Source: Thiodiazotropha sp040507245
GTDB lineage: Bacteria; Pseudomonadota; Gammaproteobacteria; Chromatiales; Chromatiaceae
Length of the DNA stretch: 40,639 nt
Assembly: GCA_040507245.1 (NCBI GenBank)
Contig: JBEVVH010000008.1
Span: 1 to 40,639, forward strand
Direction: 5' to 3'
Positions 16,003-24,685 of the stretch are shown piece after piece. The notes beneath the pieces are model-generated. The model was not told where the DNA came from and ran no database searches. It saw nothing but the letters and a program-made list of their open reading frames with translations. How positions within the stretch are numbered: the first letter of the stretch is position 1; every line of letters begins with the position of its first letter. A program made the translations under genes and the position numbers.

Positions 16003-16287
16003 ATGCGATTGATAAAACTCTTCCTGGTGATCCTCATCATGATCTTCGGCGCGGCCTTTGCGGTGCTGAATTCGAATCTGGTGGAGGTGAATTATTATTT
16101 CGGGCGCCAGGACATGGCCCTGTCCCTGGTGCTGACGCTGGTTCTGGGTCTGGGCGTGGTGCTCGGGGCGCTCTCCTCGATGTCGCGGATTCTGAGGTTG
16201 AAACGTGAGCTTCAGGCCCTGAAACGGCGAACTGACCTGGTCAGCAAAGAGGTCAATAATCTCCGCGCCCTGCCCTTGAAAGAGTAG
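16003..16287 (+). CDS. lapA: LapA family inner-membrane protein (DUF1049)
   Basis: LapA works with LapB in controlling lipopolysaccharide synthesis through LpxC turnover in E. coli. The 94-residue product has two membrane segments (LIKLFLVILIMIFGAAFAVL and LVLTLVLGLGVVLGALSSM). Between them is a short loop with the family pattern NSNLVEVNYYFG, and a cytoplasmic coiled tail (LKRELQALKRRTDLVSKEVNNL) follows. I chose ATG 16003 because MRLIKLFLVIL matches the LapA N-terminus. An in-frame ATG at 15970 has a slightly better purine site and would add 11 polar residues. lapB follows after 91 bp. Confidence 0.85.
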   Translation: MRLIKLFLVILIMIFGAAFAVLNSNLVEVNYYFGRQDMALSLVLTLVLGLGVVLGALSSMSRILRLKRELQALKRRTDLVSKEVNNLRALPLKE

Positions 16288-16378
16288 ACGGGTCGAATAC
16301 CGGGTATGGGAGCAGGCAGAAACATCGGATGGACCGTCATGGGGAGCGCATCGCGGTTAGCGCCGAGGGTAGGTACTG

Positions 16379-17563
16379 ATGGTTGAATGGTACCTGTTCC
16401 TGTTGTTGCCGGTGGCGGCCGCCACCGGGTGGCTGGTTGCGCGCCGGAGTATCTCCTCCAAAGCCCAGAAACAGCCCCAGGAGATATCCCCTGTCTACTT
16501 CAAGGGCCTCAACTACCTCCTCAACGAACAGCCGGACAAGGCCATTGACCTGTTCATCAAGCTGCTGGATGTGGACAGTGACACGGTGGAAACCCATCTG
16601 GCCCTGGGTAACCTGTTCCGTCGGCGGGGTGAGGTGGAACGGGCGATCCGGGTGCACCAGAACCTGATCGCACGCCCGAATCTGAGTCGTGAGCAACGCG
16701 CCGAGGCACTGCTCGAACTGGGCCAGGATTACATGCGCGCAGGACTCTTCGACCGGGCCGAGAACCTGTTCATCGAACTCACCGAGCTCAAGCTCTACAA
16801 GGAGCAGGCGAACATCTACCTGCTCGAGATCTACCAGCAGGAGAAGGACTGGAAACGCTGTCTCGATGTGGCGGAACAGATCACGGTCGCCCACTATCCG
16901 GCGCGGCACAATGCGGTGGCGCACTTTTATTGCGAATTGGCGGAACAGGCCATGCGGCAGCAGAACATGGTGCTGGCTGAAAGTTATCTCAAGCGTGCCC
17001 AGCAAGTGAAGCGCAGCAACGTCCGGGTGCTGATGTTGCAGGCCGAGATCGAGTTCTCCCGGGGTGAATGCCGTTCAGTGGTGCGTCTGTTGCGACAGGT
17101 GGAGGAGAGTGATCCCGCCTATCTCGCGGTCGCTTTGCCCCGCCTGATCGAATGCTACAAAAAGCTCGGCCAGCAGGAGGAGATGTACGCCTATCTGAAG
17201 CAGCTGTACCAGATCCATCACTGTACCGATGCGATGCTGGTGGTGGCCGACCGGATTGCGCAATCCGAGGGTCTGGATGCGGCGGTAGAGGCGGTGCTCG
17301 AACATCTGTCCGACAATCCCGACCTGAAGGGGTTGGAGCGTCTGATACGGCTCAATCTGAAGCGTGATGCGGAGCGTCCCAAAGAGACCCTTGAGATGTT
17401 GCTCAGTTCGGTTTCGAAGCTGCTCGATCAGGAATCGGCCTACCAGTGTGAACATTGCGGTTTCACGGCCAAGAAGCTTCACTGGCATTGTCCCAGCTGC
17501 AAAACCTGGGGTGCCATCAAGCCGCGACAGGGTTTGGCCCGGGTGGCCCATGCTCGGCCCTGA
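16379..17563 (+). CDS. lapB: Lipopolysaccharide assembly protein LapB
   Basis: LapB (YciM) is an inner-membrane-anchored scaffold that presents LpxC to FtsH and so limits lipopolysaccharide synthesis. The 394-residue protein has an N-terminal anchor (WYLFLLLPVAAATGWLVA, about 4-21) and a long array of tetratricopeptide helices (about 38-345). The C-terminal rubredoxin-type metal site is CEHCGF, then CPSCKTWGA. The length and layout agree with E. coli (389 aa). The ATG follows a GAGGGTAGG purine stretch. pyrF comes next, an order also seen in enteric bacteria. Confidence 0.96.
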   Translation: MVEWYLFLLLPVAAATGWLVARRSISSKAQKQPQEISPVYFKGLNYLLNEQPDKAIDLFIKLLDVDSDTVETHLALGNLFRRRGEVERAIRVHQNLIARPNLSREQRAEALLELGQDYMRAGLFDRAENLFIELTELKLYKEQANIYLLEIYQQEKDWKRCLDVAEQITVAHYPARHNAVAHFYCELAEQAMRQQNMVLAESYLKRAQQVKRSNVRVLMLQAEIEFSRGECRSVVRLLRQVEESDPAYLAVALPRLIECYKKLGQQEEMYAYLKQLYQIHHCTDAMLVVADRIAQSEGLDAAVEAVLEHLSDNPDLKGLERLIRLNLKRDAERPKETLEMLLSSVSKLLDQESAYQCEHCGFTAKKLHWHCPSCKTWGAIKPRQGLARVAHARP

Positions 17564-17711
17564 GCCGTGTTGTACGGTTCCTGCGGATGGTCAATTGACG
17601 CACCTTGGAAAAACCACCTTGAAGCTCATAACAGATTGATTTATAAAGTGCTTGCTGCGATTCGGGTTTGCTTGACCGATGCGGCGATTTTAACTGACAG
17701 GAGGCCCAGCC

Positions 17712-18425
17712 ATGAATCAGACCGACGCCCGAGTCATTGTTGCACTCGATTTTCCTCAGCAACAACAGGCCCTGGCGCTGGTCGATCGGTTGGACCCCTC
17801 ACTTTGCCGTCTCAAGGTCGGCAAAGAGATGTTCACCCGGCTCGGCCCTGGATTCGTCGAGAATCTGCGTAAGCGGGGATACGATATCTTTCTCGATCTC
17901 AAGTTTCACGATATACCCAATACCGTTGCGGCGGCCTGTGATGCGGCGGCCGATCTCGGGGTGTGGATGATGAATCTGCATGCCTCCGGGGGACGCAAGA
18001 TGATGGAAGCGGCCCGTGAGAGGCTGGAGCGGCACACGGATCGTCCCTATCTTGTTGCGGTGACCATCCTGACCAGCCTGAGCAAGGACGACATCAGCGA
18101 GGTCGGTTTTTCCGGCGAGGTGGCCGACCAGGTCCTGCGCCTGGCCAGCCTGACCCGGGACGCGGGGCTTGACGGCGTGGTCTGCTCGCCTCAGGAGGCC
18201 CGGACCCTGCGGCAATCGTTGGGGGAGTCTTTTCTGCTGGTGACTCCCGGGGTACGCCCGAAGAGCGTCGCAACCCATGATCAACAACGGGTCATGACCC
18301 CTGGGGACGCGATCATCGCGGGTTCCAGCTATCTGGTGGTCGGGCGCCCGATCACCGGTGCGGATGACCCGATTCAAGCACTCCAACAGATCAATGCGGA
18401 AGTTTCCGCGGCCTTGCATGACTGA
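17712..18425 (+). CDS. pyrF: Orotidine 5'-phosphate decarboxylase
   Basis: PyrF decarboxylates OMP to UMP in the last step of de novo pyrimidine synthesis. The 237-residue product has the substrate Asp in VALDFP (Asp13) and Lys38 in KVGKEMF. The catalytic DLKFHDIPNT contains Asp62, Lys64 and Asp67, and the C-terminal phosphate site is VVGRPIT. A strong AGGAGG lies eight bases before the ATG. The gene follows lapB by 148 bp. Confidence 0.97.
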   Translation: MNQTDARVIVALDFPQQQQALALVDRLDPSLCRLKVGKEMFTRLGPGFVENLRKRGYDIFLDLKFHDIPNTVAAACDAAADLGVWMMNLHASGGRKMMEAARERLERHTDRPYLVAVTILTSLSKDDISEVGFSGEVADQVLRLASLTRDAGLDGVVCSPQEARTLRQSLGESFLLVTPGVRPKSVATHDQQRVMTPGDAIIAGSSYLVVGRPITGADDPIQALQQINAEVSAALHD

Positions 18426-18454
18426 GACAGGCGTCATGTCTGTCGGCCCGTTCG

Positions 18455-18484
18455 TTGACATGCGAACCGGGACCCGCCTAGGCT
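18455..18484 (+). promoter_or_regulatory. Possible promoter of galU
   Basis: A perfect TTGACA is followed 18 bases later by TAGGCT, about 68 bases before the galU ATG. The -10 box is poor, so the call rests mainly on the -35. Confidence 0.45.
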
Positions 18485-18551
18485 AGAGGCTTTTGGGCCT
18501 GTCAACAGAACTCGGAAATGAACACACATGCCTGAACCCACAGGAATAGGA

Positions 18552-19436
18552 ATGAATAAAAAGATACGTAAGGCCGTCTTTCCGGTCGCCGGTATGGGAA
18601 CCCGTTTTCTTCCCGCCACCAAAGCCAACCCGAAAGAGATGTTGCCGGTTGTCGACAAACCCCTGATTCAGTACGCCGCTGAAGAGGCGGAAGAGGCCGG
18701 GGTCACTTCCCTGGTGTTCGTCACGGGACGCAACAAGCGTTCCATCCCGGATCACTTCGACAAGGCCTACGAACTGGAGAACGAGCTCAAGGAAGCGGGC
18801 AAGACCGAACTCCTGAAAAAGGTACAGAACATCCTCCCCTCGGACATCAGTTGCATCTACCTGCGTCAGGCCGAGGCTCTCGGTCTGGGGCATGCCGTGC
18901 TGTGTGCCGAGTCAGTGGTCGCGGACGAACCCTTCGCAGTCATACTGGCCGACGATCTGATCCGCGGTGACGGGGGCAAAGGTGCGATTGCCCAGATGGC
19001 GGAGATCTACGAGCGTTGCCAATGCAGTGTGATCCTGGTGGAGGAGGTGCCCTGGGATGAAACCGGTAAATACGGCATCGTGGAGATCGAGTCCGATGAC
19101 GGTGAATCGGCACTGATCACCTCCATCGTGGAAAAACCGAAGCCCGAGGATGCGCCGTCCAACTTGGCGGTGGTGGGTCGTTACATACTCACTCCGAGAA
19201 TCTTCTCCCTGATCAGGGAGACTGGGGAGGGCGCCGGAGGTGAAATCCAACTCACCGACGCCATCTCGGAGCTGCTGAAATATGAAAAGGTCCGCGCCTA
19301 CCGGGTCAAGGGCAAGCGCTACGATTGCGGCAGCAAACTCGGATACCTGGAGGCCACCGTGGAACTGGGTCTGGCCCACAGTGAATTGGGAGAGGGTTTT
19401 CGCGAGTACCTGAAACAACTCTCCAGCGAGCTGTAA
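18552..19436 (+). CDS. galU: UTP--glucose-1-phosphate uridylyltransferase
   Basis: GalU makes UDP-glucose from UTP and glucose-1-phosphate for envelope polysaccharides. The 294-residue protein has the nucleotidyltransferase loop GMGTRFLPATKANPKEMLP near the N-terminus and VDKPLIQY. Further segments are EALGLGHAVLCA, the metal-binding LADDL, and VEKPKPEDAPSNLAVVGRYI. I chose ATG 18552 because AGGAATAGGA precedes it and MNKKIRKAVFPVAG aligns with GalU. ATG 18528 would add eight residues. GlgC uses the same type of substrate with ATP, so the two compete for glucose-1-phosphate. Confidence 0.95.
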   Translation: MNKKIRKAVFPVAGMGTRFLPATKANPKEMLPVVDKPLIQYAAEEAEEAGVTSLVFVTGRNKRSIPDHFDKAYELENELKEAGKTELLKKVQNILPSDISCIYLRQAEALGLGHAVLCAESVVADEPFAVILADDLIRGDGGKGAIAQMAEIYERCQCSVILVEEVPWDETGKYGIVEIESDDGESALITSIVEKPKPEDAPSNLAVVGRYILTPRIFSLIRETGEGAGGEIQLTDAISELLKYEKVRAYRVKGKRYDCGSKLGYLEATVELGLAHSELGEGFREYLKQLSSEL

Positions 19437-19608
19437 GCATCTGGCAAGGAATTCATGTGCTGGGGAATTCTGCGAAGATGAACCTGGCGACACCTGGAAG
19501 CGCCAGCCTGGACGGGTTTTCCCTTAACAGGTTCTTGAGTGGCTAACATTCCGGGTGGAACAGTTACCTGACCCTGTTTTCGGTATATGGCGGGGTTTTG
19601 GGAGGGTG

Positions 19609-19636
19609 AAAAAAAAAGGCCGCTTATACAGCGGCC
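19609..19636 (-). terminator. Terminator of tRNA-Glu
   Basis: On the minus strand GGCCGC pairs with GCGGCC around a 7-base loop and is followed by nine T. It begins nine bases past the CCA end of the tRNA. Confidence 0.88.
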
Positions 19637-19644
19637 ATTTTGAT

Positions 19645-19719
19645 TGGTACTCCCTAGGGGACTCGAACCCCTGTTACCGGCGTGAGAGGCCAGCGTCCTA
19701 ACCACTAGACGAAGGGAGC
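19645..19719 (-). tRNA. tRNA-Glu (anticodon CTC)
   Basis: The minus strand folds as a full cloverleaf of 75 nt including an encoded CCA. The acceptor stem is GCTCCCT with AGGGAGT. The D arm is GTCTAGTGGTTAGGAC, the anticodon loop CCTCTCAC carries CTC, and the T loop is GGTTCGAGTCC. The body closely follows E. coli tRNA-Glu, but the anticodon is CTC instead of TTC, so it reads GAG codons, which suits a GC-rich genome. It stands alone with its own promoter and terminator. Confidence 0.95.
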
Positions 19720-19739
19720 AGCTTCTTGCGGAAGGCGGT

Positions 19740-19767
19740 ATTATACTGACTTGGTTACCAGGCTCAA
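19740..19767 (-). promoter_or_regulatory. Promoter of tRNA-Glu
   Basis: On the minus strand TTGAGC and a perfect TATAAT are 16 bases apart. The mature tRNA begins about 20 bases after the -10 box. Confidence 0.75.
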
Positions 19768-19800
19768 TGGCCTGGAATAAAAAAAACGGATGGTTGGACC

Positions 19801-21174
19801 TTGAAACAAGCTGCAAAGTGGCTGTTGACGAAGTTTTCCGGATTGATCAGCAGCCCGGCACCGAAAAACAGCCCGGAACATTCAACAGGCATCATGCCGA
19901 TAAATATTCCCAGAGACGCACACAACATCTCCCGCTCGAATATCAGCAACAATGCGGTGAAGGTGCTCTATCGCCTGAGCAATTCGGGCTACGAGGCCTA
20001 TCTGGTGGGTGGCGGGGTGCGTGACCTGTTGCTGGGGCGGGAACCCAAGGATTTCGACGTGGCAACCAATGCCCTGCCGGAAGAGGTTAAGCAGGTTTTC
20101 AGCAACTGCCGCCTGATCGGACGCCGGTTCCGCCTGGCCCATGTGCATTTCGGCAAGGAGATCATCGAGGTCGCCACCTTTCGCAGCAACCAACCCGCTG
20201 CTGAGGATGCCGATCGCCACCTGGAAAACGGGATGATTCTGCGGGACAACGTCTACGGCACCCTGGAGGAGGACGCGCAGCGGCGGGATTTCACTATCAA
20301 TGCGCTCTATTACAATATCACCGACTTCTCCCTGCTGGATTTCGCCAACGGCATGGAGGATATGCAGAAGGGTGTGATCCGGCTCCTGGGTGATGTGGAG
20401 AGCCGTTTCCGGGAGGATCCGGTGCGCCTGTTGCGGGCGGTCCGTTTCGCTGCCAAACTCGGATTCGTCATCGAGCCGCAGACCGAGGCGCCGATGGAGG
20501 ATTTAGCGGTTCTGCTCGAGGACGTGCCCGCCGCCCGGTTGTATGAAGAGGTTCTGAAACTGTTCCTCAGTGGTCACGCTCTGGAGAGTTTCGAGAAGCT
20601 GCGTCATTACAACCTGTTTGGTCATCTGTTTCCCCTCACCGAAGAGGCCTTGTCCCATGAGGAGCATGAGTTCCCCCTGACGTTCGTCAACCGGGGCATG
20701 TTCAACACCGATGAGCGACTCCGCCAGGACAAATCCGTCACCCCGGCGTTTCTCTTCGCGGTGCTGCTCTGGGAACCGGTCAGACTGCGTTCCGAGGCGT
20801 TTCAGGCCCAGGGGGTGCATCCGGTGGAGGCAATCCAGAACGCCGCCTCTGAGGTGCTTTCGGAGCAGTCCAGCAAGGTCTCGATACCCAAGCGTTTCAG
20901 CTATCCGATGCGGGACATCTGGACCCTTCAGCCCCGCTTCCTGCAGCGCCAGGGTAAACGTCCGCAGCGCTTTCTGACCCATCCGAAGTTCCGCGCGGCT
21001 TACGATTTTCTGCTGCTGCGCGCCGATGCAGGGGAGGCCGACAAGGAACTGGCCGACTGGTGGACCCGCTTCCAAAACGCCAACGGCACGGAACAGCAGG
21101 GTATGGCCGAGCAGGCCAAACGGGGACGTAAGCGAAGACGACGTCGCAAAAAGCCCGCAAGTACCGATGAGTGA
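19801..21174 (+). CDS. pcnB: Poly(A) polymerase I
   Basis: PcnB adds poly(A) tails to RNA 3' ends and thereby speeds their decay. The 457-residue protein has the nucleotidyltransferase core YLVGGGVRDLLLG and the catalytic Asp pair in KDFDVAT (Asp84, Asp86). GRRFRLAHVHFGKEIIEVATFR and RRDFTINALYYN follow. The tRNA-nucleotidyltransferase-like helical domains come next, and the very basic tail GRKRRRRRKK is as in E. coli PcnB. The start is TTG at 19801; an ATG at 19894 would remove the 31-residue leader but keep the conserved part. The gene overlaps folK by eight bases. Confidence 0.93.
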   Translation: MKQAAKWLLTKFSGLISSPAPKNSPEHSTGIMPINIPRDAHNISRSNISNNAVKVLYRLSNSGYEAYLVGGGVRDLLLGREPKDFDVATNALPEEVKQVFSNCRLIGRRFRLAHVHFGKEIIEVATFRSNQPAAEDADRHLENGMILRDNVYGTLEEDAQRRDFTINALYYNITDFSLLDFANGMEDMQKGVIRLLGDVESRFREDPVRLLRAVRFAAKLGFVIEPQTEAPMEDLAVLLEDVPAARLYEEVLKLFLSGHALESFEKLRHYNLFGHLFPLTEEALSHEEHEFPLTFVNRGMFNTDERLRQDKSVTPAFLFAVLLWEPVRLRSEAFQAQGVHPVEAIQNAASEVLSEQSSKVSIPKRFSYPMRDIWTLQPRFLQRQGKRPQRFLTHPKFRAAYDFLLLRADAGEADKELADWWTRFQNANGTEQQGMAEQAKRGRKRRRRRKKPASTDE

Positions 21175-21658
21175 GTCTGAACAAACCACCGTCTACATCG
21201 GTTTGGGCAGTAATCTGGAAAATCCCCGTCAACAGGTGATCGATGCCCTTGATGAATTGAATGGGCTTGAGGAATGCCATGTGTTGCGATGTTCCTCGCT
21301 CTACCGGACTCGCCCGGTGGGTCCCCAGGATCAGCCGGACTTCATCAACGCGGTGGCCGCACTGACGACCCGTCTCGAACCCCATGCCTTACTTGATGCA
21401 TTGCAGGCCATTGAACAGCGCCACGGACGGGTGTGCAGCGGGGAGCATTGGGGACCTAGGACCCTTGATCTCGATCTGCTGCTCTATGGTGAGCAGCAGA
21501 TCGATACTTCCCGACTGCAGGTGCCACACCCGGAAATGACCCGGCGGGCCTTTGTGCTGGTGCCATTACGGGAGATCGCTGAGGAAGCGCTGTCGATTCC
21601 CGGTGCGGGACAACTGAAGGACTTCCTCTCCGATGTTCATATGGACAGACTGAGATGA
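21167..21658 (+). CDS. folK: 6-hydroxymethyl-7,8-dihydropterin pyrophosphokinase
   Basis: FolK transfers pyrophosphate from ATP to hydroxymethyl-dihydropterin in folate synthesis. The 163-residue product contains YIGLGSNLENP near its start, YRTRPVG, and the family signature WGPRTLDLDLLLYG, whose Asp residues bind magnesium. It then has the VPHPEMTRRAFVL segment. I chose the ATG at 21167 because the family begins there; the frame is open further upstream inside pcnB. Its stop codon overlaps the start of the kinase gene (ATGA). Confidence 0.96.
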   Translation: MSESEQTTVYIGLGSNLENPRQQVIDALDELNGLEECHVLRCSSLYRTRPVGPQDQPDFINAVAALTTRLEPHALLDALQAIEQRHGRVCSGEHWGPRTLDLDLLLYGEQQIDTSRLQVPHPEMTRRAFVLVPLREIAEEALSIPGAGQLKDFLSDVHMDRLR

Positions 21659-22311
21659 GTGAGGAGCGGCAGAATCTGCCCCGCTTTCTGGTGGTTGAGG
21701 GGCCGATCGGGGTGGGCAAGACCAGCCTGGTTCGGCGCTTGGCGGAATACTTCAAGGTCGAAACCCTGCTGGAGGGCGCCGAGGAGAACCCGTTTCTCAA
21801 GCGTTTCTATGAGAATCCCCGGGAAGCGGCGCTACCGGCACAGCTGTTTTTTTTGTTTCAACGCAGCCAGCAATGGGGCGGGCTGGTGCAGAACGACATG
21901 TTCCGCGAGCACCTGATTGCCGATTTCATGCTGGAAAAGGATCGTCTGTTTGCCCAGATCAACCTCGATGCTGACGAAATGCGTCTCTATGAGCAGGTCT
22001 ATGATCAGCTGACCCTGCATGCGCCGCCGCCGGATCTGGTGGTCTACCTGCAGGCGCCGGTGGATACCCTGATGCAGCGGATCAGGCAGCGGGCCAGGCC
22101 CCAGGAGCGCACCATCACGGCAAAGTATCTGCAGCGACTTTGTGATGCTTATGCCGATTTTTTTTACTATTATGACCGATCGCCCCTGCTGATCATCAAT
22201 GCGGCCGAGATCAACCCGCTGCAGCGGGACGAGGATTTCCAACTGCTGATTCAGCACATCATCAGCGAGGGTGCGGACCGGCGTTACCTGAATCCGTCGC
22301 TTACGCTCTGA
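21655..22311 (+). CDS. Deoxynucleoside kinase
   Basis: The 218-residue protein belongs to the deoxynucleoside kinase family (deoxyadenosine, deoxyguanosine or deoxycytidine kinases), which phosphorylate salvaged deoxynucleosides. The P-loop is GPIGVGKTS (residues 16-24). An E-rich substrate segment (EGAEENPFLKRFYENP) and the lid region RIRQRARPQERTI are visible. The base specificity cannot be told from this sequence. It is translationally coupled to folK and 11 bp before panB. The folK-kinase-panB-panC order recurs in many gammaproteobacteria, so the link is probably one of shared transcription, not pathway. Confidence 0.9.
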   Translation: MSEERQNLPRFLVVEGPIGVGKTSLVRRLAEYFKVETLLEGAEENPFLKRFYENPREAALPAQLFFLFQRSQQWGGLVQNDMFREHLIADFMLEKDRLFAQINLDADEMRLYEQVYDQLTLHAPPPDLVVYLQAPVDTLMQRIRQRARPQERTITAKYLQRLCDAYADFFYYYDRSPLLIINAAEINPLQRDEDFQLLIQHIISEGADRRYLNPSLTL

Positions 22312-22322
22312 ACCGAGGAACC

Positions 22323-23120
22323 ATGAGTCAGAACATCACCGTCAAAACCCTGCTCGAGATGAAGGCATCGGGTGAAAAGATCAGTGTCCTGACCGGTTAT
22401 GATGCCGGATTCACCCGCCTGATCGAAGCCGCCGGCGTGGAAGTGATCCTGGTGGGGGATTCCCTGGGCATGGTGATCCAGGGACAGGAGAGCACCCTGC
22501 CGGTGACCCTGGATGAAATGATCTACCACACCCGTAACGTGGCCCGGGCCAGAAAACGTGCCCTGCTGGTGGCGGATATGCCGTTCATGAGTTACCGATC
22601 GCCTGAACTGGCTCTCGAATCGGCCGGACGTCTGATGAAGGAGGGCGGGGCGCAGATGGTCAAGCTCGAGGGGGGCGCGGTGCAACGGGAGACGATTCGC
22701 CAGCTCTCTTCCCAGGGGATACCGGTGTGCGGACATCTGGGACTGCTACCCCAGTCGGTGCATAAGCTCGGGGGATACCGGGTACAGGGTCGTCAGCAGG
22801 AGGACGCGGAACGCCTGCTCGATGATGCGCAACTGCTGCAGGATGCCGGAATCGATCTGCTGGTGCTGGAGTGCGTGCCGGAGGGACTGGCGGCCAGGGT
22901 CAGCGAACAATTGTCGGTGCCGGTGATCGGCATCGGCGCCGGCGCCGGGTGCGACGGTCAGGTGCTGGTGCTCTACGACATGCTCGGCATTACCCCGAAC
23001 CCACCCCGCTTCGTGAAAAATTTTCTCCAGGACGGTCGCACCATCGAAGCGGCGCTGAAGGCCTATGTGGATGCGGTGCGGGCCGCTGAATTTCCGGCCC
23101 GGGAGCACAGTTTCAAATGA
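22323..23120 (+). CDS. panB: 3-methyl-2-oxobutanoate hydroxymethyltransferase
   Basis: PanB adds a hydroxymethyl group from methylene-tetrahydrofolate to alpha-ketoisovalerate, the first committed step to pantothenate. The 265-residue product has VLTGYDAGFTRLIEAAGVEVILVGDSLGMV. The metal ligand Asp is in GDS, ADMPFMSY follows, and VIGIGAGAGCDGQVLVLYDMLG lies near the C-terminus. GAGGAACC precedes the ATG. It overlaps panC by four bases. Its need for a folate cofactor gives a thin metabolic link to folK upstream. Confidence 0.97.
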   Translation: MSQNITVKTLLEMKASGEKISVLTGYDAGFTRLIEAAGVEVILVGDSLGMVIQGQESTLPVTLDEMIYHTRNVARARKRALLVADMPFMSYRSPELALESAGRLMKEGGAQMVKLEGGAVQRETIRQLSSQGIPVCGHLGLLPQSVHKLGGYRVQGRQQEDAERLLDDAQLLQDAGIDLLVLECVPEGLAARVSEQLSVPVIGIGAGAGCDGQVLVLYDMLGITPNPPRFVKNFLQDGRTIEAALKAYVDAVRAAEFPAREHSFK

Positions 23121-23980
23121 GCTCGGAGTTGATCACGGTCTCTGCGATCCCGGAACTTCGGGAACGGATCCGAACCTGGCGCGGCGCCGGGGAAAAGGTG
23201 GGATTCGTGCCCACCATGGGTAACCTTCACCAGGGACACCTGGATCTGGTGGCCGAATGTCTTCGGCACGCGGACCGCTGCGTGGTGAGTATCTTCGTCA
23301 ATCCCATGCAGTTCAGAGTGGGGGAGGACTACGATGCTTATCCCCGCACATTTCAGCAAGACCGGGAAAAGTTGATCTCTGCGGGTGCGGATCTGCTGTT
23401 CTCGCCTGAAGTCGCAACCATCTACCCCGAAGGTGACGGGCAACAGACCCGCGTGGAGGTGCCGGGCATCTCGGATATCCTGTGCGGTGCAAGCCGTCCC
23501 GGGCACTTTGTCGGGGTCGCCACGGTGGTTTGCAAGCTATTCAACCTGGTGCAGCCGGATCTGGCGGTGTTCGGGGAGAAGGACTTTCAGCAATTGCTGG
23601 TGATACGCCGGATGGTGGCGGACCTGGCCTTTCCCATAGAAATACTGGGGATGGCCACCGTACGCGAGTCAGATGGCCTGGCCAGGAGTTCCCGCAACGG
23701 CTACCTGGATGCGCAACAGCGGGCGCTTGCACCGAATCTCTACCAGGTGCTGCAGGCGACTGCTCAGGCGATTCAGACGGGTGAAAAGGATTATGAAAAG
23801 CTCGAGCAAGTGGCCTGTGAACGCCTGGACAAGCTGGGTTTTCGCACCGATTACTTCACTATCCGTCGTAGCGTCGATCTGGCACCGGCGACTGGGGCTG
23901 TGCGGGATCTGGTGATTCTGGCCGCGGCTTATCTGGGTAGGACCCGGTTGATCGACAACCTGTCCGTAAACCCATCCTGA
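23117..23980 (+). CDS. panC: Pantothenate synthetase
   Basis: PanC joins pantoate and beta-alanine using ATP. The 287-residue protein has the HIGH-type nucleotide loop PTMGNLHQGHLDLV (residues 32-45), FVNPMQF, and FGEKDFQQLLVIRRMV. The later segment is the family's VRESDGLARSSRNGYLD, where the second lysine/serine region binds ATP. The start overlaps panB (ATGA). A hairpin terminator follows, which separates the gene from panD. Confidence 0.97.
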   Translation: MSSELITVSAIPELRERIRTWRGAGEKVGFVPTMGNLHQGHLDLVAECLRHADRCVVSIFVNPMQFRVGEDYDAYPRTFQQDREKLISAGADLLFSPEVATIYPEGDGQQTRVEVPGISDILCGASRPGHFVGVATVVCKLFNLVQPDLAVFGEKDFQQLLVIRRMVADLAFPIEILGMATVRESDGLARSSRNGYLDAQQRALAPNLYQVLQATAQAIQTGEKDYEKLEQVACERLDKLGFRTDYFTIRRSVDLAPATGAVRDLVILAAAYLGRTRLIDNLSVNPS

Positions 23981-23993
23981 ACCTAATTCGGGC

Positions 23994-24018
23994 AAAAATG
24001 CTGCACAGCAACATTTTT
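23994..24018. terminator. Terminator after panC
   Basis: AAAAATG and CATTTTT pair, and TGC with GCA pair inside them across one mismatch, around a 3-base loop. The stem ends in TTTTT on either strand. It is weak in GC, so termination may be partial. Confidence 0.55.
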
Positions 24019-24020
24019 CG

Positions 24021-24049
24021 TTGATAGGCGCGGCAATATGGCGGATAAT
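24021..24049 (+). promoter_or_regulatory. Likely promoter of panD
   Basis: TTGATA and GATAAT are separated by 17 bases and follow the panC terminator directly. Transcription from here would start near 24056 and give a leader of about 224 nt before the panD ATG. An in-frame 78-codon stretch at 24038-24274 inside that leader has no family features and is not called. Confidence 0.65.
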
Positions 24050-24279
24050 TATAGATGCATGTCTGAAATTGTCTGTGGATTGCAGCGGCCCGTCGGCCAG
24101 GTTCCGGTAGGTACAGGCTTATCAGGATGCCCTGAGGAAGGGTCCGGGCTTTTGCCGGTGTGGCGTTTGCTCAACGGCCGCCCGGACATGCAACGGGTCT
24201 TTCCAAACGACTTCCCGGGCCATGGCCCCGGTCGGGATAGACAGGATCGGTACATTCATCGTAAAAGGTCATAACATCC

Positions 24280-24660
24280 ATGCAGTTGACAGTACTCAAG
24301 TGCAAGCTACACAGAGCCTGTGTCACTCACTCCGAGTTGGATTATGAGGGCTCCTGTGCCATTGATGCCGATCTCATGAAGTTGGCCGGTATCCATGAAT
24401 ATGAGCAGATACAGATCTACAACGTGACCAATGGTGAACGTTTCACAACCTATGCAATTCTTGCGGAGGCGGGCTCCCGGGTGATTTCCGTGAATGGCGC
24501 CGCTGCGCACAAGGCTGCGCCGGGCGATCGCGTCATTATCTGTGCCTATGCGGGCTTGGACGCCAGCGAGATGAATACCTTCAAACCCGATCTGGTCTAT
24601 CTGGATGAGGAAAACCGGGTCCTCAGGACCGGAGACAAGATTCCCGTTCAGGCCGCCTGA
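24280..24660 (+). CDS. panD: Aspartate 1-decarboxylase
   Basis: PanD makes beta-alanine from aspartate for pantothenate. It is a pyruvoyl enzyme that cuts itself between Gly24 and Ser25. Both residues are present here in LDYEGSCAID, with Lys9 and His11 in CKLHRACVTH as in the family. The 126-residue length equals that of E. coli. It lies 299 bp after panC, behind its own promoter, instead of in the panBC transcript. An AAAAGG site lies about a dozen bases before the ATG. Confidence 0.97.
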   Translation: MQLTVLKCKLHRACVTHSELDYEGSCAIDADLMKLAGIHEYEQIQIYNVTNGERFTTYAILAEAGSRVISVNGAAAHKAAPGDRVIICAYAGLDASEMNTFKPDLVYLDEENRVLRTGDKIPVQAA

Positions 24661-24685
24661 ATCTGCCCATCTTTATCAAGAGCCT

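Noticed and set aside
24038..24274. 78-codon frame between panC and panD
   Set aside because: It starts within the panD promoter and shows no family features; better seen as leader RNA.
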